Positions 1-12,303 of a stretch of 64,000 nucleotides of DNA are shown piece by piece. This stretch comes from Periconia sp. R9002 (lineage: Eukaryota; Ascomycota; Dothideomycetes; Pleosporales; Periconiaceae), in the NCBI GenBank assembly GCA_023627715.1, contig JAMAHW010000108.1, forward strand, positions 1 through 64,000, read 5' to 3'. The notes under the pieces were generated by a model. It ran no database searches. It worked only from the letters and a program-made list of their open reading frames with translations, and was not told the origin of the DNA. A program made the translations under genes and the position numbers. Position 1 is the first letter of the stretch; each line of letters begins with the position of its first letter.

Positions 1-984
1 ATACATACATACCTACCCATCCCGCCAAACCTCCATCCCGCTCCTCCCTGCGGGTATCAAGCGACTCCACTCCACTCCACTCCACCTCATCCCCGTTATC
101 AAGTCCAAGAATTAATAAAAGAAGAAGAAGAGAAGGAGGATTTGGGGCGTGTTTGGGTTATGTTATGTACATACATAGCTGTAGCCGCCGCACCTTATAT
201 ATTATATATTACGGGGGTTATACGGCGGGAGGGGGGAGTCACGCAAACATAACGGAGTTAGTTGTCATGATGGAGGGAGGGATAGAGAAGAGGAAGGAAG
301 GAAGGAAAAAGGAAAGGAAAAAAAGGCAAAGGAGAAGAGGGGGAGAGAGGGAGGAAGGGAAAAAGAGGGTTAGGGGAAAAACACTAATAGTTAGCATAAA
401 ATGCGTAGCGTAGCCCCCGGTTTTTGCGTTACGTTTGTACGTGTTACGTTAAGTGTACAAATATATATATAAAAAAAAAAAACACAATTTCCACATTTCC
501 GGCGAGGGTGCGCGCATCTAGTTCAGCACACACGTGTACATACACACACAGAGAGAGAGGGAGAGAGGGAGATAGAGAGGGAGAGAGAGACACGCTACAG
601 AAAAAAAGACGGTGTTGGACAGTGGGGTATTCACTTTTTTTTTTGGAGAACATTGATGCACATGCATATATAAGTACTTTACTTTACTATTTCCTTCCTT
701 TCCTTCTCCCCATGCTCTTCCTCCTCAACTCCCTCTCCGATGCGTTACGCCACACGTATAGAAATCATAGGTAAACCAACATCAATCACCCCCATTCCTT
801 CTTTCTCTTTACGAGATAAAGGACATGATTGAAAAAAAAAAGAAGAAATAAAAGGAAATAAAAACGACATGAGTAGGTGGTACTACAACACACGATTTAC
901 ATGACAAAAGGGAAACGTGACCAAACATATAAATCTTGATAATATAATATTGCTCCGATACGAACAGACAACAACACTCCTCTT
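1..984. other. intergenic, 3' side of noxA; low complexity
   Basis: I see no gene here. The stretch is dominated by purine-rich simple sequence: AGGA/AAGG runs around 280-375, a GAGA tract around 550-595, TCCAC repeats around 66-88 and A-runs. Short open frames are low in complexity and match no family I recognise. The part nearest 985 probably contains the noxA 3' untranslated region. Confidence 0.6.
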
Positions 985-2793
985 CTAAAAATGCTCCTTC
1001 CAAAACTTAAAGTTGACCTCCTGGCACGTTGACGCCTTACACGCCTTCCTGATATCCCGTGCAGCAACATTGGGACCGCAAAAGTAGACTCCGACGTCGG
1101 TGCGCAGCGTCGATTCCAAACCGCTCATGTAGGTGCGGTCGATGATGCCGTCGCGCATGCCGGCGAGGAGGCGGTGGAAGTCGGGACGACCGAAGTTGGT
1201 GCGCGACTTGAGCTCCGTGAGGGGATCCTTGTCGGTGCCGACCGAGTTGAGGACAATGTTCTGCGCCGTGTTGGAGTCGATCTTCTGCGTCAGGTACGTG
1301 TGGATGCGCAGGAACTGGTCGGCTTGGTTGGTGCTGCCCTGCACCGACTGCGCTTCGAGGGAGGAGAGGAGGGTTTGGAACCATTCGAACGAAGAGGTGT
1401 CCTTGCAGACCCAGATGAATTCCACGCGGCGGAGACGCTTGGGAGGGTTGGGGGACAGGCGCATGTGGTAGATGGACTTGAGGATCGAGGCCCACGGTGT
1501 CACACCGATACCGGTACCGATAAGGACAGCGATTTCGTTCTCAAAGACATCCTCGGCAGGAGCTCCGTAAGGACCGTCGATGCGGAGCGACGGCATCTTC
1601 TGGCCGTGCTGCAGCGCAATCTCGTACATGCCCATGGGATCGAGCTCGTCGTACAGCTTGGATTGGGACTGCCCAGCACCCAAAGCATCGGCAAGGGCGC
1701 GGGTGAAGTCACCCACTTGACGGACGTGCACCGAGATATAGGGGTCCTGAGGGCAAGAGGTGATGGTAAAAGGATGCCACTGGTGGTAGCTGACCTCGGG
1801 GCAGTTGAGGAAAAGCCACTGGCCAGGTTTGTATTTCATGCTTGGCTTGGTGAACTGAATCTCTACAGCGTCTGTACGGAATTAGCACGGCGGAACCCTG
1901 GCAATGAGAAAAGTGATAACTTACCGTATGGGTGACGGACAACCTTGACAATCTGAGTTTGCCTCCTGCAGCGGACCTCACGGTAGAGACGGTCGAGCAG
2001 GTACAGACCACCACCGACGAGCTCCCATCGCCAACCTTCGTAACCAATGCAGTGGGTCCAGAAGTTGTCGTGATCAAAGGGAGAGAAGAAGGGCGCAGTA
2101 TCACGCACGAAGCAGTTGGTGGCGTGCGTGTACATGCCGAGGAGGAAGGGGATAAAAAGGTGGTGAGTGTACCAGAAAGTCTCGAAAGACTGCTGTCGGA
2201 TCCTGTGGTGGGCCGTGGTATACATGAGCAACATGCAAAGCAACATTATGTGTCCTGTGATGCCACCGGCCTCGGCGTAGTGGATCTGGAGGGCGATCTG
2301 AGGACGGACCTGTGTCCTCTCTACGTTGAAGAAGCTGGTGATGTCAGTTTTGGTTTTGTGCATGCGAGGAGAAAGGTACCTACTTGACGTAATGGGCAGC
2401 GACGTGGAGGATGGTGAAGAACAGCATGGCATAGGCGACCTGTCGGTGGAACCACATGGATTCGTCCAGAGGTAGCCATCTGGCTTTGGGACGAATCACT
2501 CGCAGGATGTTCCTGCACATGGGCATGACAATGACCATGGTGTCGACGGAGAGAACCAGACCAGCACCTCGCGATATCCAGACGGAAAACTGGAGGGCAT
2601 TGAGCGCGGCGAGACGGGATTCGCTTTGTTGTTTCCACCTGTGGAAAGCGCGAGTTAGTGAGGATGAGGGGCAACTGGAAGTGGCAGGCACTTACCATCC
2701 TATGGCGAATATAGCCCAGTGGAAGCCCCAGAAAACAAAGTTGAAAGCGAGCTTTCGTGGCGTGAAGAAGCCATGCCAAACGGATTGACCCAT
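985..2793 (-). CDS. noxA: NADPH oxidase catalytic subunit NoxA/Nox1 (549 aa, 4 exons)
   Basis: Membrane flavocytochrome that passes electrons from NADPH through FAD and two haems to oxygen, making superoxide; in fungi this class controls sexual development, hyphal fusion and infection structures (family knowledge). Exons on the minus strand are 2793-2696, 2638-2384, 2334-1925 and 1871-985, totalling 1650 nt (550 codons). The N-terminus starts MGQSVWHGFF. Haem ligands fit H97/H111 (spacing 14) and H175 or H176 with H188. The FAD motif HPFTITS is at about 287-293, the NADPH motif GTGIGVTPW at about 373-381, CGPN at 519-522, and the protein ends in the family C-terminus KEHF. There is no EF-hand extension, so it is not NoxC, and length and N-terminus fit NoxA rather than the longer NoxB. 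The gene looks intact and the identification is firm. Confidence 0.96.
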
Positions 2794-5700
2794 GGTGAAG
2801 CAAGCGCGGGGGTAGCGGTTGCGGTGGCGATGGCGATTGGTAACGATGGAGATTGATTGTGGGGTTCGTGTTCTCGATTTTCCCTTGCTCTTTCAGAGAC
2901 CCCAATCGGATATCGCAAAGGAAGTGGCCGGTCAACGGTGATTACAACAAGTGATTAAAGGGCGTATGCGGAAGAAAAACAAACGTCGGCCGGAGCAAAG
3001 GTAGGATCCAGTCGATGTTCAACCCGGCCAGCCAGATACGAATCGAAGTAAAGAGTGTCGGTCGTCGAGGGGACGGAGGGGTAGGAGCGATGTGGAGGGA
3101 GGGAGGGAGCGTAGGTGGAGAGGAAGAGAAGAGGAGCAAGGCCGCTGGGAACCGCGAGCTATTAGATGTTAAGCTTCAGGCGTTGCGATTTGTACTAGCC
3201 CGAGGCAGTAGGGCAAAGGACCGGGGCAGGGACGATCAGGTGGATCTCGGATGAGAAAGGCGAATTCGGAGGAGGGCACGATGGCCTGGGGGTGGGATGA
3301 AACTGACAAGCTGGCGGGGTGGGTGTGGCTCAAACGTCGGAACCTGGTTGTTTACTGCATCCAAGACGGGACGCTGTGTAATGGCAAACCGTATAATGGT
3401 GCTCGGTTAAGGGGGGAGAGGCAGGCAGAGGTGAAGCGCACGAAGCCTGGGGTGGTCAATGGGGACAGAGAGGTGGGCGGAAGCAGCTAGGCGGAGGAGG
3501 TAGATGTCTGAGGAACGTCTCAAACCTGAAGCGCCAGGCACTGAACCATTTTTTGCTATATGCGGAAAGGATGACAGTTGGGCCGGCGGAAGGTGGACGG
3601 ATCCGTTGGCGCAATGCTACGGTAATGCGATGTCGAGGTGGGTGGTGAATGGATCTTGTGTTGGGTTCAAAGCGTGTACACTCGGGGAGGGATGTAGCTA
3701 TATTGTGGGTGGTGGTGTTGGTGGGCGGTTATACAGAAGGATTGCCTCTGGTTTTCTTTTTTTATTCTGTCTTGCTTCTGGAACAAGGGCGCAGCTGTAA
3801 GGTTGCCTGAAGGATGGAGTGGTAGACACAATAGGCTTTGGATCGAGGGCGGTTGACAGTGGAGGGGGACACAAGTTGACGTGCCGCGCTGGCGGGATAT
3901 CTGATACGCAGGGGTTGACTTCTGAGACGGGCAACGTTCGGGAACGACCAAAGCGGCTGCGGTACAAGAAATAATGGCAGTGCTATCCCGAACTGTACAG
4001 TAATAAGTGCAGTAATCAGGGGAGGGTAGCGGATTTCAATTGAGGGCAGTAGGGGAGTCGCAGTGCCATTAACGGGGAGTGTGATATTAATGATGGATGG
4101 GTGGATGGATAGATGATAGATGGAGGAGGAGCCATAGTCTGACTGACTATGTAATCCAGAGCACGGGGCAATGCAGGTGCTCAGTGCATCTAGTGTATCT
4201 GGTGCATCTGGAGCTATTGCTGGCTGCCATGTCTCTGGCCGGACGCGCCGGCCCTTGGGTGCAGTCAGCCATGAGGCTATTCGCAGCTGTGGTTGGAGAG
4301 AGGGTTGCACTCGATAGTGGGTGCGGTGGGCATTGGGCCAATCTCCAGGGGCGTCGAAGCGCTCACGGCTTGGGGATCCCGCTAACGTCCCCGCAGCAAG
4401 GGCCCGGCGGTGTGCAGTGCTGCCCCCACCCCTGCCATGCCACTTCGCTGATGCACATGGCTCCCAGATACACACTACACCACCAAGCCTCGTCTGTGAT
4501 GAGGCTGCATTCCCTTCCTGTCATTCATTGTGATATCCACAATCCACGCGAACTAGACCGAGCGTGCCTATCGTGACCTCTGGGATCCATCGGCGCCCAT
4601 GGGAACGGAACTGCCGAATTACACTCTTCTGCTATCGAACGGCCTGTCTGTTAATATCCCAGAGAGAACAATTACACATTATGTCATGCCCGTCTCTCGG
4701 CAACTCCACGCGTTGAATGCCATGCCTTCTTGGCTGTTTGGCCCTCTTCCATATTCGGTGGCGTGAGGGTGGAATCACTTCTATATTCAGCACCATCTTG
4801 TTCCATTGCACACATTTGTCGTGTCGTCGTTGGGGAACAGACGTCGAACCTCGTAAACCGACGTTATTTTCCGCCCTGCATGCTGCGGCACCCGTCATCC
4901 ACTCTCTCTCCATGGCAATTCGGGCATCTTGCTCGATCCATCTTCTCCAACCGCTACACGTCTCAAAACAACATCAGGCCATTGTTTGAGGCTCCCACAC
5001 CATGTGCATGCATAATCGACGTTGAAGGTCCCCACAGGTTCCCGCGGACCCGATCTTTCGCGAAGCTTGACAGCGGATGCGACAAACAACGTCGTACGAT
5101 ACCTTTCAAGTGTCAGCCCACAAAGTTTTGAGAATCGCCTACAAGCTTTTTGTCGAGCTGCTGTCTGGGATGCCTGCAGCTGCCGTCATGCCTCAGGCCG
5201 CGCAGCCATCGGAGGTAACCCGTCTGCAGTAAACTTTGTCGTATGATGGTGTTTGATGGACTCTGCGCAGGTTTTACACTCGAGTCCTATAGGGATCGTC
5301 GGTCCCCTTATGACGGAACATGCACTGCACATCATAGAGAAGGGACAAGAGACAGGGGACAGGCTCGGGACATGTCTACGCCGTACTTGTACAGATGCCT
5401 AATGGTTCCCCCTGAGGCACTTTCTCGAACCGGGACTGAGGCATCCGGATGACGGCATTGGGGCAGAGTGGAGTTTGCAATTTCGATGCCTCTCTCCACT
5501 TACTTGGCCTGTTGGTGTGAGTTTCCGGAATCCGGGCGTGACAATGGATATGAGTGAAATGATGTGGAATCAATTGTGAATCGGCGACTGCTGGTGTAGG
5601 GAAGCAGAATCAATGAATCGCAAACTATTTCAGAACAGACAGACAGGCTCAATTCGATCCTACGATGATGCTAATTCTGCCCATCGACGACACCGCCGTC

Positions 5701-5991
5701 GTCGCCATGTGACAGATTGACAGACGGGATGCCTGGCCGGCGAGATCTTGGATCTGAGGCTCACGAGAGGACTGGATGCGATGATGGGCCACGTGAGAAG
5801 AGGTTCAATGTTGGCAGTGTGGTGGTGGTTGGTGGGCAGCGAATGACAAGCGAAGCGCCGGGATCAGGGCCAGGTAAGCTGCGTGGCGGCCTGCATGGCA
5901 CGTAGAGTGCATCAAAGTAGGGCCCAATCAACGGGGGCAGCTGCCCGGGAGGAGGTGCTGCATGCCCCAAAGCGGCTGGCGGGGTGGCTGG

Positions 5992-6062
5992 CCCCTGTCA
6001 GCAACGGCGGCTACAGCCTACCCCATCCCTGCCCCGCCCCTGCCTAGTCGTGCCCCGCCCCT
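5992..6062. promoter_or_regulatory. three CCCCT (STRE-like) motifs
   Basis: CCCCT occurs at 5992-5996, 6037-6041 and 6058-6062, the last two inside a local GC-rich duplication, about 520-590 bp upstream of the start codon at 6580. CCCCT/AGGGG is the Msn2/4-type stress response core in ascomycetes. A pentamer is weak evidence, so only the clustering makes it worth recording. Confidence 0.25.
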
Positions 6063-6419
6063 GCCTGCCTCTGGCACGTCCGGCCGCAGCGCATAATGCT
6101 CTTCTACATTTACGGCTGCTCCTCCATCGTCGTGACACGCTTCAAGTAGCAAACCTCCCAGCTCCCCTTCGTGCCCCCCCATATCGACGTCGCAGAACCA
6201 CCTCCGCATTGCCTCAGCCCTTAATCGAGCCTCGTTCGCTGCCATCCGTGCCTCAGTTCTGTCCACCGCCAAACCCTGGACAAGCAAAACGCCCATCGAC
6301 CACCGCCCGTCCCGTGACCCCGCCCGCGCCTTGACGCCTGGTATAACAAAACCTGACTCCCTCGCCTGGCTGCCAGAAGCTCTTTCGTAGCTACTGGTAG
6401 CTCGCTGCGCGAATCTCTC

Positions 6420-6560
6420 ACAGTCGTTATACCCGCTCCCTCTTCTCTTCTCGTCTAGTCTACCTTCTCTTCACCGCCGGGTCGGTTTTTTCCTCGTCCT
6501 CTCATTCTTTGTAATTACTTGCAACCTACCGACTTTACTCTCCTTCTACCAACGCTCAAA
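6420..6560 (+). promoter_or_regulatory. CT-rich core promoter/5' UTR tract
   Basis: A strongly pyrimidine-rich stretch on the plus strand (CTCTTCTCTTCTCGTC-like) lies directly before the start codon at 6580. Such tracts commonly mark transcription start regions of well-expressed genes in filamentous fungi. Its position supports transcription of the downstream gene; no exact start site can be read. Confidence 0.45.
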
Positions 6561-6579
6561 AACCAACCCGCCGGCAATC

Positions 6580-7121
6580 ATGGGCAAGCTAATCAAGAAC
6601 CACTGGGCGCGCCTCATCATCCTGACCTCCGCTGCCTGTAAGCTCAAACCACCATTTCCCCAACTGTCCCAATAATTAACATGGTCCAGACCAAATATGT
6701 GCCGCAGTCGAAGGCTTCTTTTGGCCCAAAATCTTCTGGGACTTTCTCACCAAAAACCTCGATGGCGCCGTCAAGCCGGTACCTGCGCTACAAATCATCA
6801 ACATCATCATGGGCATCATCGGACTCGCTTGGGAATGGCCATTGGGCGCTCTAGCCGGCACGGGTCTCCACCGCTCCATTGAAGCCCGCTTGATCGTGTA
6901 CCCGCTCAGTGCCCTCGTCGCCCTCTTGATCTACCAAGGAACCAACGCCGGTCTGTACTACATTGTCGGAATGGGTGCTTATTTCTGGGCCTACAGCGAA
7001 GGCGAGGTACGCTTCCTTATTGATCCTTACCGTAACCACCGTTTCTAACATGCCACTGTAGGTCGTCTGCCCTGAACCCTGGACTTTACCTAAGCGTGGT
7101 TCCACCCGTCGCGGCGTATAG
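6580..7121 (+). CDS. small conserved fungal membrane protein (144 aa, DUF7727-like), function unknown
   Basis: Three exons, 6580-6637, 6690-7006 and 7062-7121, give 435 nt (144 aa plus stop). The protein begins MGKLIKNHWARLIILTSAAY and contains three or four hydrophobic segments: about residues 9-25, 50-68, 82-100 and a WAY-containing stretch near 105-118. A short basic tail follows, ending PKRGSTRRGV. I recognise it as the widespread uncharacterised Pezizomycotina family that I believe is catalogued as DUF7727; the number is from memory. Conserved features visible are EGFFWP near residue 30 and GLAWEWPLG near residue 67. It is probably an integral membrane protein, and no enzymatic motif is visible. 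Exon phases join perfectly, so the model is reliable even though the function is not. Confidence 0.85.
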
Positions 7122-8100
7122 ACTTTCGTTTGCAAAAAAATACCCCTGTTTCTGTACCGTAGAGAGAGAAAAATCAACATTTTTTTGAGGCAACCACTCC
7201 ACATCTTGACCTTTGCATATCCCTACAGTCCTGCCTCTACGATGGATTCTACCTCTTAATCTCTAAACTCTCGGATCACTCCCCACGTAATCGGTCTTCT
7301 CCTCCCCTCTCTCGAACAGCAAGCAAGCAAACGAAACGATCTACGTACGCATGGCGTGGCAATGGGAAGGGGGTATTACAGTATAAAGCAAAGAGAAGGG
7401 CCATCTACTGTCGATTTTTACCAATCAAGACGAGAAGAGATACGGGTATATCACGATGAGATTTCTTTAGCGTTATTTTAACGTCTTTTTATTACCATTT
7501 TTTCCTTTTATTCATGGCGGTTCATTTTCCTTTATTACTATCTACCTAGTTGAAGATGTGTACGAATTTCCGAGTAGAAACATATAACGGAGCAAGAGAA
7601 CAAGAACAGAAAGCTGACTATATATTCCCGATGGCGGGTTTTTTTTGCCACGGCGGGGAAGATAATCGCATCCATCCTTATCATCATGAACATGACATAC
7701 GTTTTCTTTATGATTGTTTTTTTTTTCGGAACTTGAATCTCAACAGACGCAACAAGCTTATCTTGCAAGGAGATTATCTACGTAGATACCACACCTATCG
7801 AACCCCAAACAAAAAAACCTAGAATCTCGCACGTATCATTCGACGTGAACGAGCGCTCCATTTTCTTTTCTTTTGAAAAAAATCAACCGCGCGCCAAAAA
7901 CCAAAAACAAGAAAGAGGGTGTCCCCGTCAAAAACGTCAGTCCCTCATCTATCCCATCCCCCCCTGGTCCCCCTGCCCCTTCTGAAAACGAAAGCGAAAC
8001 ATGAGGGGTTTCATCCAAGTCCCCCCGTTCAACGCTCTATCTACGTACCTACGTAAACGTCTACGAATTAGGGGAGGCCAGGGGGGAGAGTATTATGCGA

Positions 8101-8122
8101 TAAGTAAGTAAGTAAGTAAGTA
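8101..8122. repeat. (TAAG)n microsatellite
   Basis: Five perfect TAAG units plus a partial one, in non-coding DNA between two genes. Confidence 0.95.
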
Positions 8123-8215
8123 GGTGAGGGTTGAGGGAGGGAGCTAAGGTTAGCATAAGGGGAGGGTCCTTGGGGTGATTAATCGAGACTTAACTACTAA
8201 GTGTGCACGTTCTAA

Positions 8216-8237
8216 TTTTTTTTTTTTTTTTTTTTTA
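8216..8237. repeat. poly-T tract (22 T)
   Basis: Uninterrupted T homopolymer read on the plus strand, 206 bp beyond the stop codon of the minus-strand gene at 8443. Its length is likely to be variable or error-prone. Confidence 0.95.
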
Positions 8238-8442
8238 TAGCGGATGAGGTGTGTATGTAGGTACTGTGGGAGAAAAAGGAAGGGTTCGCTCATTACTGGT
8301 CTATATCCGTACATGCTGCACTTAGTTGCCTGTGTGCCCGTCCCGGCCAAGGACGTTACCCAGTGTACCCCCACCTGTGTCGATACCCAGGGTAGTGATA
8401 CTCTGTGAGGATCAATATCAATTTCATCTGTACATGCTACCT

Positions 8443-11006
8443 TCAAACCGATTTCTTTTTTAAGCCTATGACATTTTCAGCTACTCCAAACCCTATACAT
8501 CTGCCCTCTCCACGATTAGGCTCGCTATTCAACTCCTTCTCTCCTACCGTCACTATCTCTCCAAAACGTAACTTCATCTCCGTGTGTTGTGTAGGGATTA
8601 CTCCTAGTGTATTTCCGTTCGCTATCACATCCAGCTCATTGTTTCGTGTCGTAGAAACGATGGCTGAGAAGGCAGTGCTGTGTGCTACCCCGTTGTATTG
8701 AAGCGCAAAGAAGCCAACAGCGGCGCAGAGTAAGGTAGCAAAGAATGCGATGCTGTATGAGATGAGTAGGTTATGGCTGTTGTAAGAGTAGACGTTAACG
8801 GTTGGAAACATTAATACGTCGATGGTGGTGGCGTTTTGCTTCCTGTGAAGTTGTCAGAATTCACTGAAGACGGTTGTAGATCTTGTTTGGAGACGCACGC
8901 TAGATTAGAGCTGAGCATGCTGATGGTGAAGTTGTTGGCCAAGTCCTCTACCGCCCTGAGCAGTGTTCGATTGCGACACATCCACGCAGGCTTTGTGAAT
9001 AGGTTGTTAGATATTCTAGAGAAAGTCGAGTTGTCAACTGTATAATCTGAAGGAACTAAAGGATTGCTGGATGACCGAAGGTGAATAATTTTTGTAGCCG
9101 CTTGCTGCCATGGTACGGGTCCATTCTTTCCTATACCAATTGCGTTGTCTCCGGTCCACTGGACAAGAAAAAGATTAGTAACCTTTGACATGGAGAACAT
9201 TTTTGGTTATCAAGGTAGCCCCCCTTCTTTTGTTGCACAACGAATAAATGGTGGACAACAGTGGACGATAGTGCTTACATAGCCTACATTAGGCTCCAAT
9301 GGGGCGAAAGTATCATTAATGAAAGAGAATCAAAACACTCACATAGCTATGCACAATCTCATCGCATGCACTGAGTCCGTGCTGCAGGATCTTGCTAGAA
9401 TCTTCATATACGGTGACATTACCATCCCAGGTGGTAATGGCTTCTACCAAAGAAAGAGCTTTGCTAGTAAGCGTAGTTGATATGTTGCCATTTAGCAGGC
9501 CAGAGAAAGCCAGGTACATTGCCATGTATGAGTTCATGCCAGCTACGTAACCTGGGCTGTCCAAAAGTTGTGGATTCACGTTAATGCCCGACCTTGCTGT
9601 CTTGAATATCGTGAATTCTGTAATACTGTATTCAACCTTTGTCTGAACAGCGTTCACGAATTCAAACCACACGTCAAATGAAGCATTGCCGAACGTACAC
9701 ACGATTCCTTGATCAGCAGTTTGTATCCACAGTTGCTGCACTGAATCGAAATTCATGGCATAATCCGTGAAAGAGGTGTGTGGAACGTCTGGTACCCAGT
9801 TGTTGAATGCGTCTACTGTGTGAATGAAGTCGTAATTTTCGTAATCGAAATCTGTATTGAGCCAACCGTCCCGACCCGACGTGGGAGAGAATGCTGAATA
9901 TACATTCATCAATGGTGCAGTGCGGAGTGGTATTCCCTCTCTTCCCCATTTGAGTTTTCCAGACTCGAAGAGAGATTTGGTAACTTTCATCACAGAACTA
10001 TTTGCTATAGTATCAGTAAAGTTATTCAGAGAGGCCTTTTGAGAACTATCAGCGAAAGAGCATTGCATGCTTGGCCCAAAAAATTGTAAATGGAATGATG
10101 AGTTGATAGCGGGCGGCATAGGTGGAATGACAGCCATTGATTCAGCAGCGAGTGTGGCAATACGCAAGACTTCTGGACTCGGTTGAGCTACCATAGATAG
10201 AATGTGATAGAATTCTGTCGAGTTCCAGGCCAATGATGGCCACGATACTGTCTCGGTATGGTTGGAGAAGCCTGACACCACTGAAAGTGTAGCTGGAGGT
10301 GCAACTGCGGCCAAGGCCATACACCTATGGGATGTGTTAGCTCACTGAAACTTGTGAAGAGCCACAACGGGATGAGCACTACTTGCCAGCAACTGAGAGC
10401 TACGAGATAAGCAACCTTCGCATGTCGCAAGAATTCGAGGCTCAGTAGCGAGAGAGGGTCATGGGTGGCAGCAAACAACCTATCTACTGTGCGCAGAGAA
10501 AAAGACTTGCGTCTAAAAAGAGTCCAGATATACTGCTTGTAAACTATGTCGCAAGAGGTTCTCAAACAGGTAATAGCGATAAAAGAAAATGCAGTGCCAA
10601 GTCTTAAAGCCCAGTTTTGACGGGACGTGGAGCCGGGCTTGGTCCCGTTAAGGGACTGATAATAGAAATGATGACCAAGGGCCCATCCAAGGCCAGCAAG
10701 CGCCCATAAGACCATGAACAGAGGTGTTTTCCATGCAATCCCCCATTTTACATATCTCTCTTGCCCCGCAGATTCTGAGTGATCGCGGTTCTCTGTGATA
10801 AGATAGTCCTTGGGATCTGACTCTTCCTTGTTTTTCTCCGAGGAAGGGGTATGATCTATTGTGGTATTGGTGTTTATCTCGGTTGGTATGGACGGGTGAT
10901 CTGTCGCAATTGGTGATACGAGCTCGCTGTCTGTAAAGAGACTTGATGAGAGCATGTGGGAGGAGCTTGTTGCGACCGGTTTCCGTGGAATTTTGTGTGA
11001 TTCCAT
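8443..11006 (-). CDS. large multipass membrane protein of the fungal 'formylmethionine deformylase-like' family (753 aa, 4 exons)
   Basis: Exons are 11006-10387, 10324-9343, 9158-8899 and 8842-8443, totalling 2262 nt. Family membership rests on the N-terminal transmembrane block with GHHFYY, the APPATLSV segment opening a large extracytoplasmic domain rich in N-glycosylation sites (NHT, NST, NSS, NFT, NAS), and a C-terminal block with NSHNLL, a transmembrane helix, SAIVSTTRN and KLRFGE. The 'deformylase' name is a historical label in databases; no metal-binding deformylase motif is visible and I infer no such activity. The residue 1-90 region is Ser/Thr-rich and cytoplasmic-looking. Intron 1 must use a GC donor (TG|GCAAGT) to keep frame. 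Intron 2 is long (184 nt) and contains a second copy of its own donor context (CTATGTAAGC, near 9277-9286). All phases fit, so the gene appears intact. Function unknown. Confidence 0.85.
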
Positions 11007-12303
11007 TTGACTAACGTGGCGTAAGTTGTAATGGTAGCTATGGTGCTTCGATTAAAATTATGGCCCGAGAGCGAGAGTGAGAGGAAGAGCCTCTGCTACC
11101 TTAAACGATAGCAGTGTAGGCTGAGCTGAATACGGGGTCAGGCAAGGCTGACCCAGATCTGAGTTGAGCAACCAGGGCGCATAAATCAGCCTAGGTCTCG
11201 CACTAGTAGATATTTGCTATGTTACAATGAGCGCGGGGAGGGGTGGGGGGCGGCTGCTTGTAATAGGCGAGATCGTGGGGGGTTTGATTGTTCTATGTGT
11301 TTCTCTCCAACATTACCAATTATAACTAGAAGGTGGGACTATGCATGACCATGGGGTATGCCTCTTCACGTATCGAGGTCTTCACCGGAATCAATAGGGT
11401 AAATCATAGCTATACTGGGATTGAGCTGTTGAGAAGGCAGCACAGGGAAGGCACTTTTGTACGACACGATTGGGTGTGTATGCGCGGATTCGACACTGGT
11501 GAAATTGTAGATAAAGAGGTTACGTTCAGCAAGATGGACACCCGAAAACAACCACCTGGCTGCGCCGTAGCCGTCGTGATCACTCGTATTGTAGCCTCCA
11601 GAGGCGACATACGTTGGGGCTAGCGCATTGCAGCCTTGCACGCAGTCGGGATTGAAGACGAGGGGCGAGAGAGACTCGGTCAACTTTATTTGAAGGTGGG
11701 GTAGAACCCCTATGTCGAGAAGGATTATCTCGCGGCTTTGGGGATGGAAGATTGGAAAGGGGAACGTGCCCCCTCTCTCTCGCGGATTGGATATGCGTTG
11801 AAGTTGTGTTGCGGTAGGTAGATTGGGGAATGGAAAGTTCTTTCCCGCACGCGCACGATGTGGAAGTACCACGCGGGTATGTAAGTCGCACTGTTGTTGG
11901 TTGTGAAGTAGAAGGGAGATGTCGTTGTTTCGGGAGATTGACGTGCAGTGAATCTTCCGTAAAAGGAAGTAAGTAGGTAAGAGATCAAATCGATTGCATT
12001 CCTAGTAAATTGCGGTTGATTAATTTGCTGCCGTAAACATGTCTTGTCTTTGGTGTTCAAGCTGTATCGCTACCTCTGACATCTGGATTCCCTAGATATT
12101 TTGCGCTCTTTGCTCACATCCGAACATGACCTAGGAATGTAGCCTTGAAGGCATTCTCATCACAGGTCACGACACCCGCATCAGCTTAGAGCTAGGTGGC
12201 AATGATAATAGTTATGACATACAATACCTTGTTACGATCTGAGGAAGGGCAGCATTTATATGTTCTCAGGTCGATGGTGTGATCAATCAATATTTACTTC
12301 ATT
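11007..12303. other. intergenic between membrane-protein gene and its paralogue remnant
   Basis: No firm gene. A 168-codon minus-strand frame at 11366-11872 contains a stretch that looks protein-like (YVASGGYNTSDHDGYGAARW, about 11546-11605), but I recognise no family and see no intron or start that makes a full gene. It may be another decayed fragment. The rest is unremarkable. Confidence 0.4.

Larger units (their letters stand above)
2794..6579. other. 3.8 kb intergenic between noxA and the DUF7727-like gene
   Basis: No open frame here resembles a known protein; the longest (about 237 codons, minus, 3762-4475) is compositionally odd and has no recognisable motif. The left part must hold the noxA promoter and the right part the promoter of the gene at 6580. 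GC-rich duplicated blocks occur around 6026-6068, and a CT-rich tract runs from about 6420 to 6560. Small local repeats such as GTGCATCT/GTGTATCT occur near 4184-4212. An unrecognised non-coding RNA cannot be excluded. Confidence 0.5.
7122..8442. other. intergenic with microsatellites
   Basis: Contains the probable 3' UTR of the upstream gene, an A/T-rich part (7440-7800), and simple repeats: TAAG x5 at 8101-8122 and a 22-base T-run at 8216-8237. No coding potential I can support. Confidence 0.55.

Noticed and set aside
1174..1935. Long plus-strand open frame of 253 codons opposite noxA
   Set aside because: It lies antisense to well-supported noxA exons, has no domain, and is explained by GC-rich codon bias of the true strand.
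3762..4475. 237-codon minus frame in the noxA upstream gap
   Set aside because: Odd composition (Arg/Pro/Ser rich), no recognisable motif, no splice structure, and a competing plus frame of similar quality.
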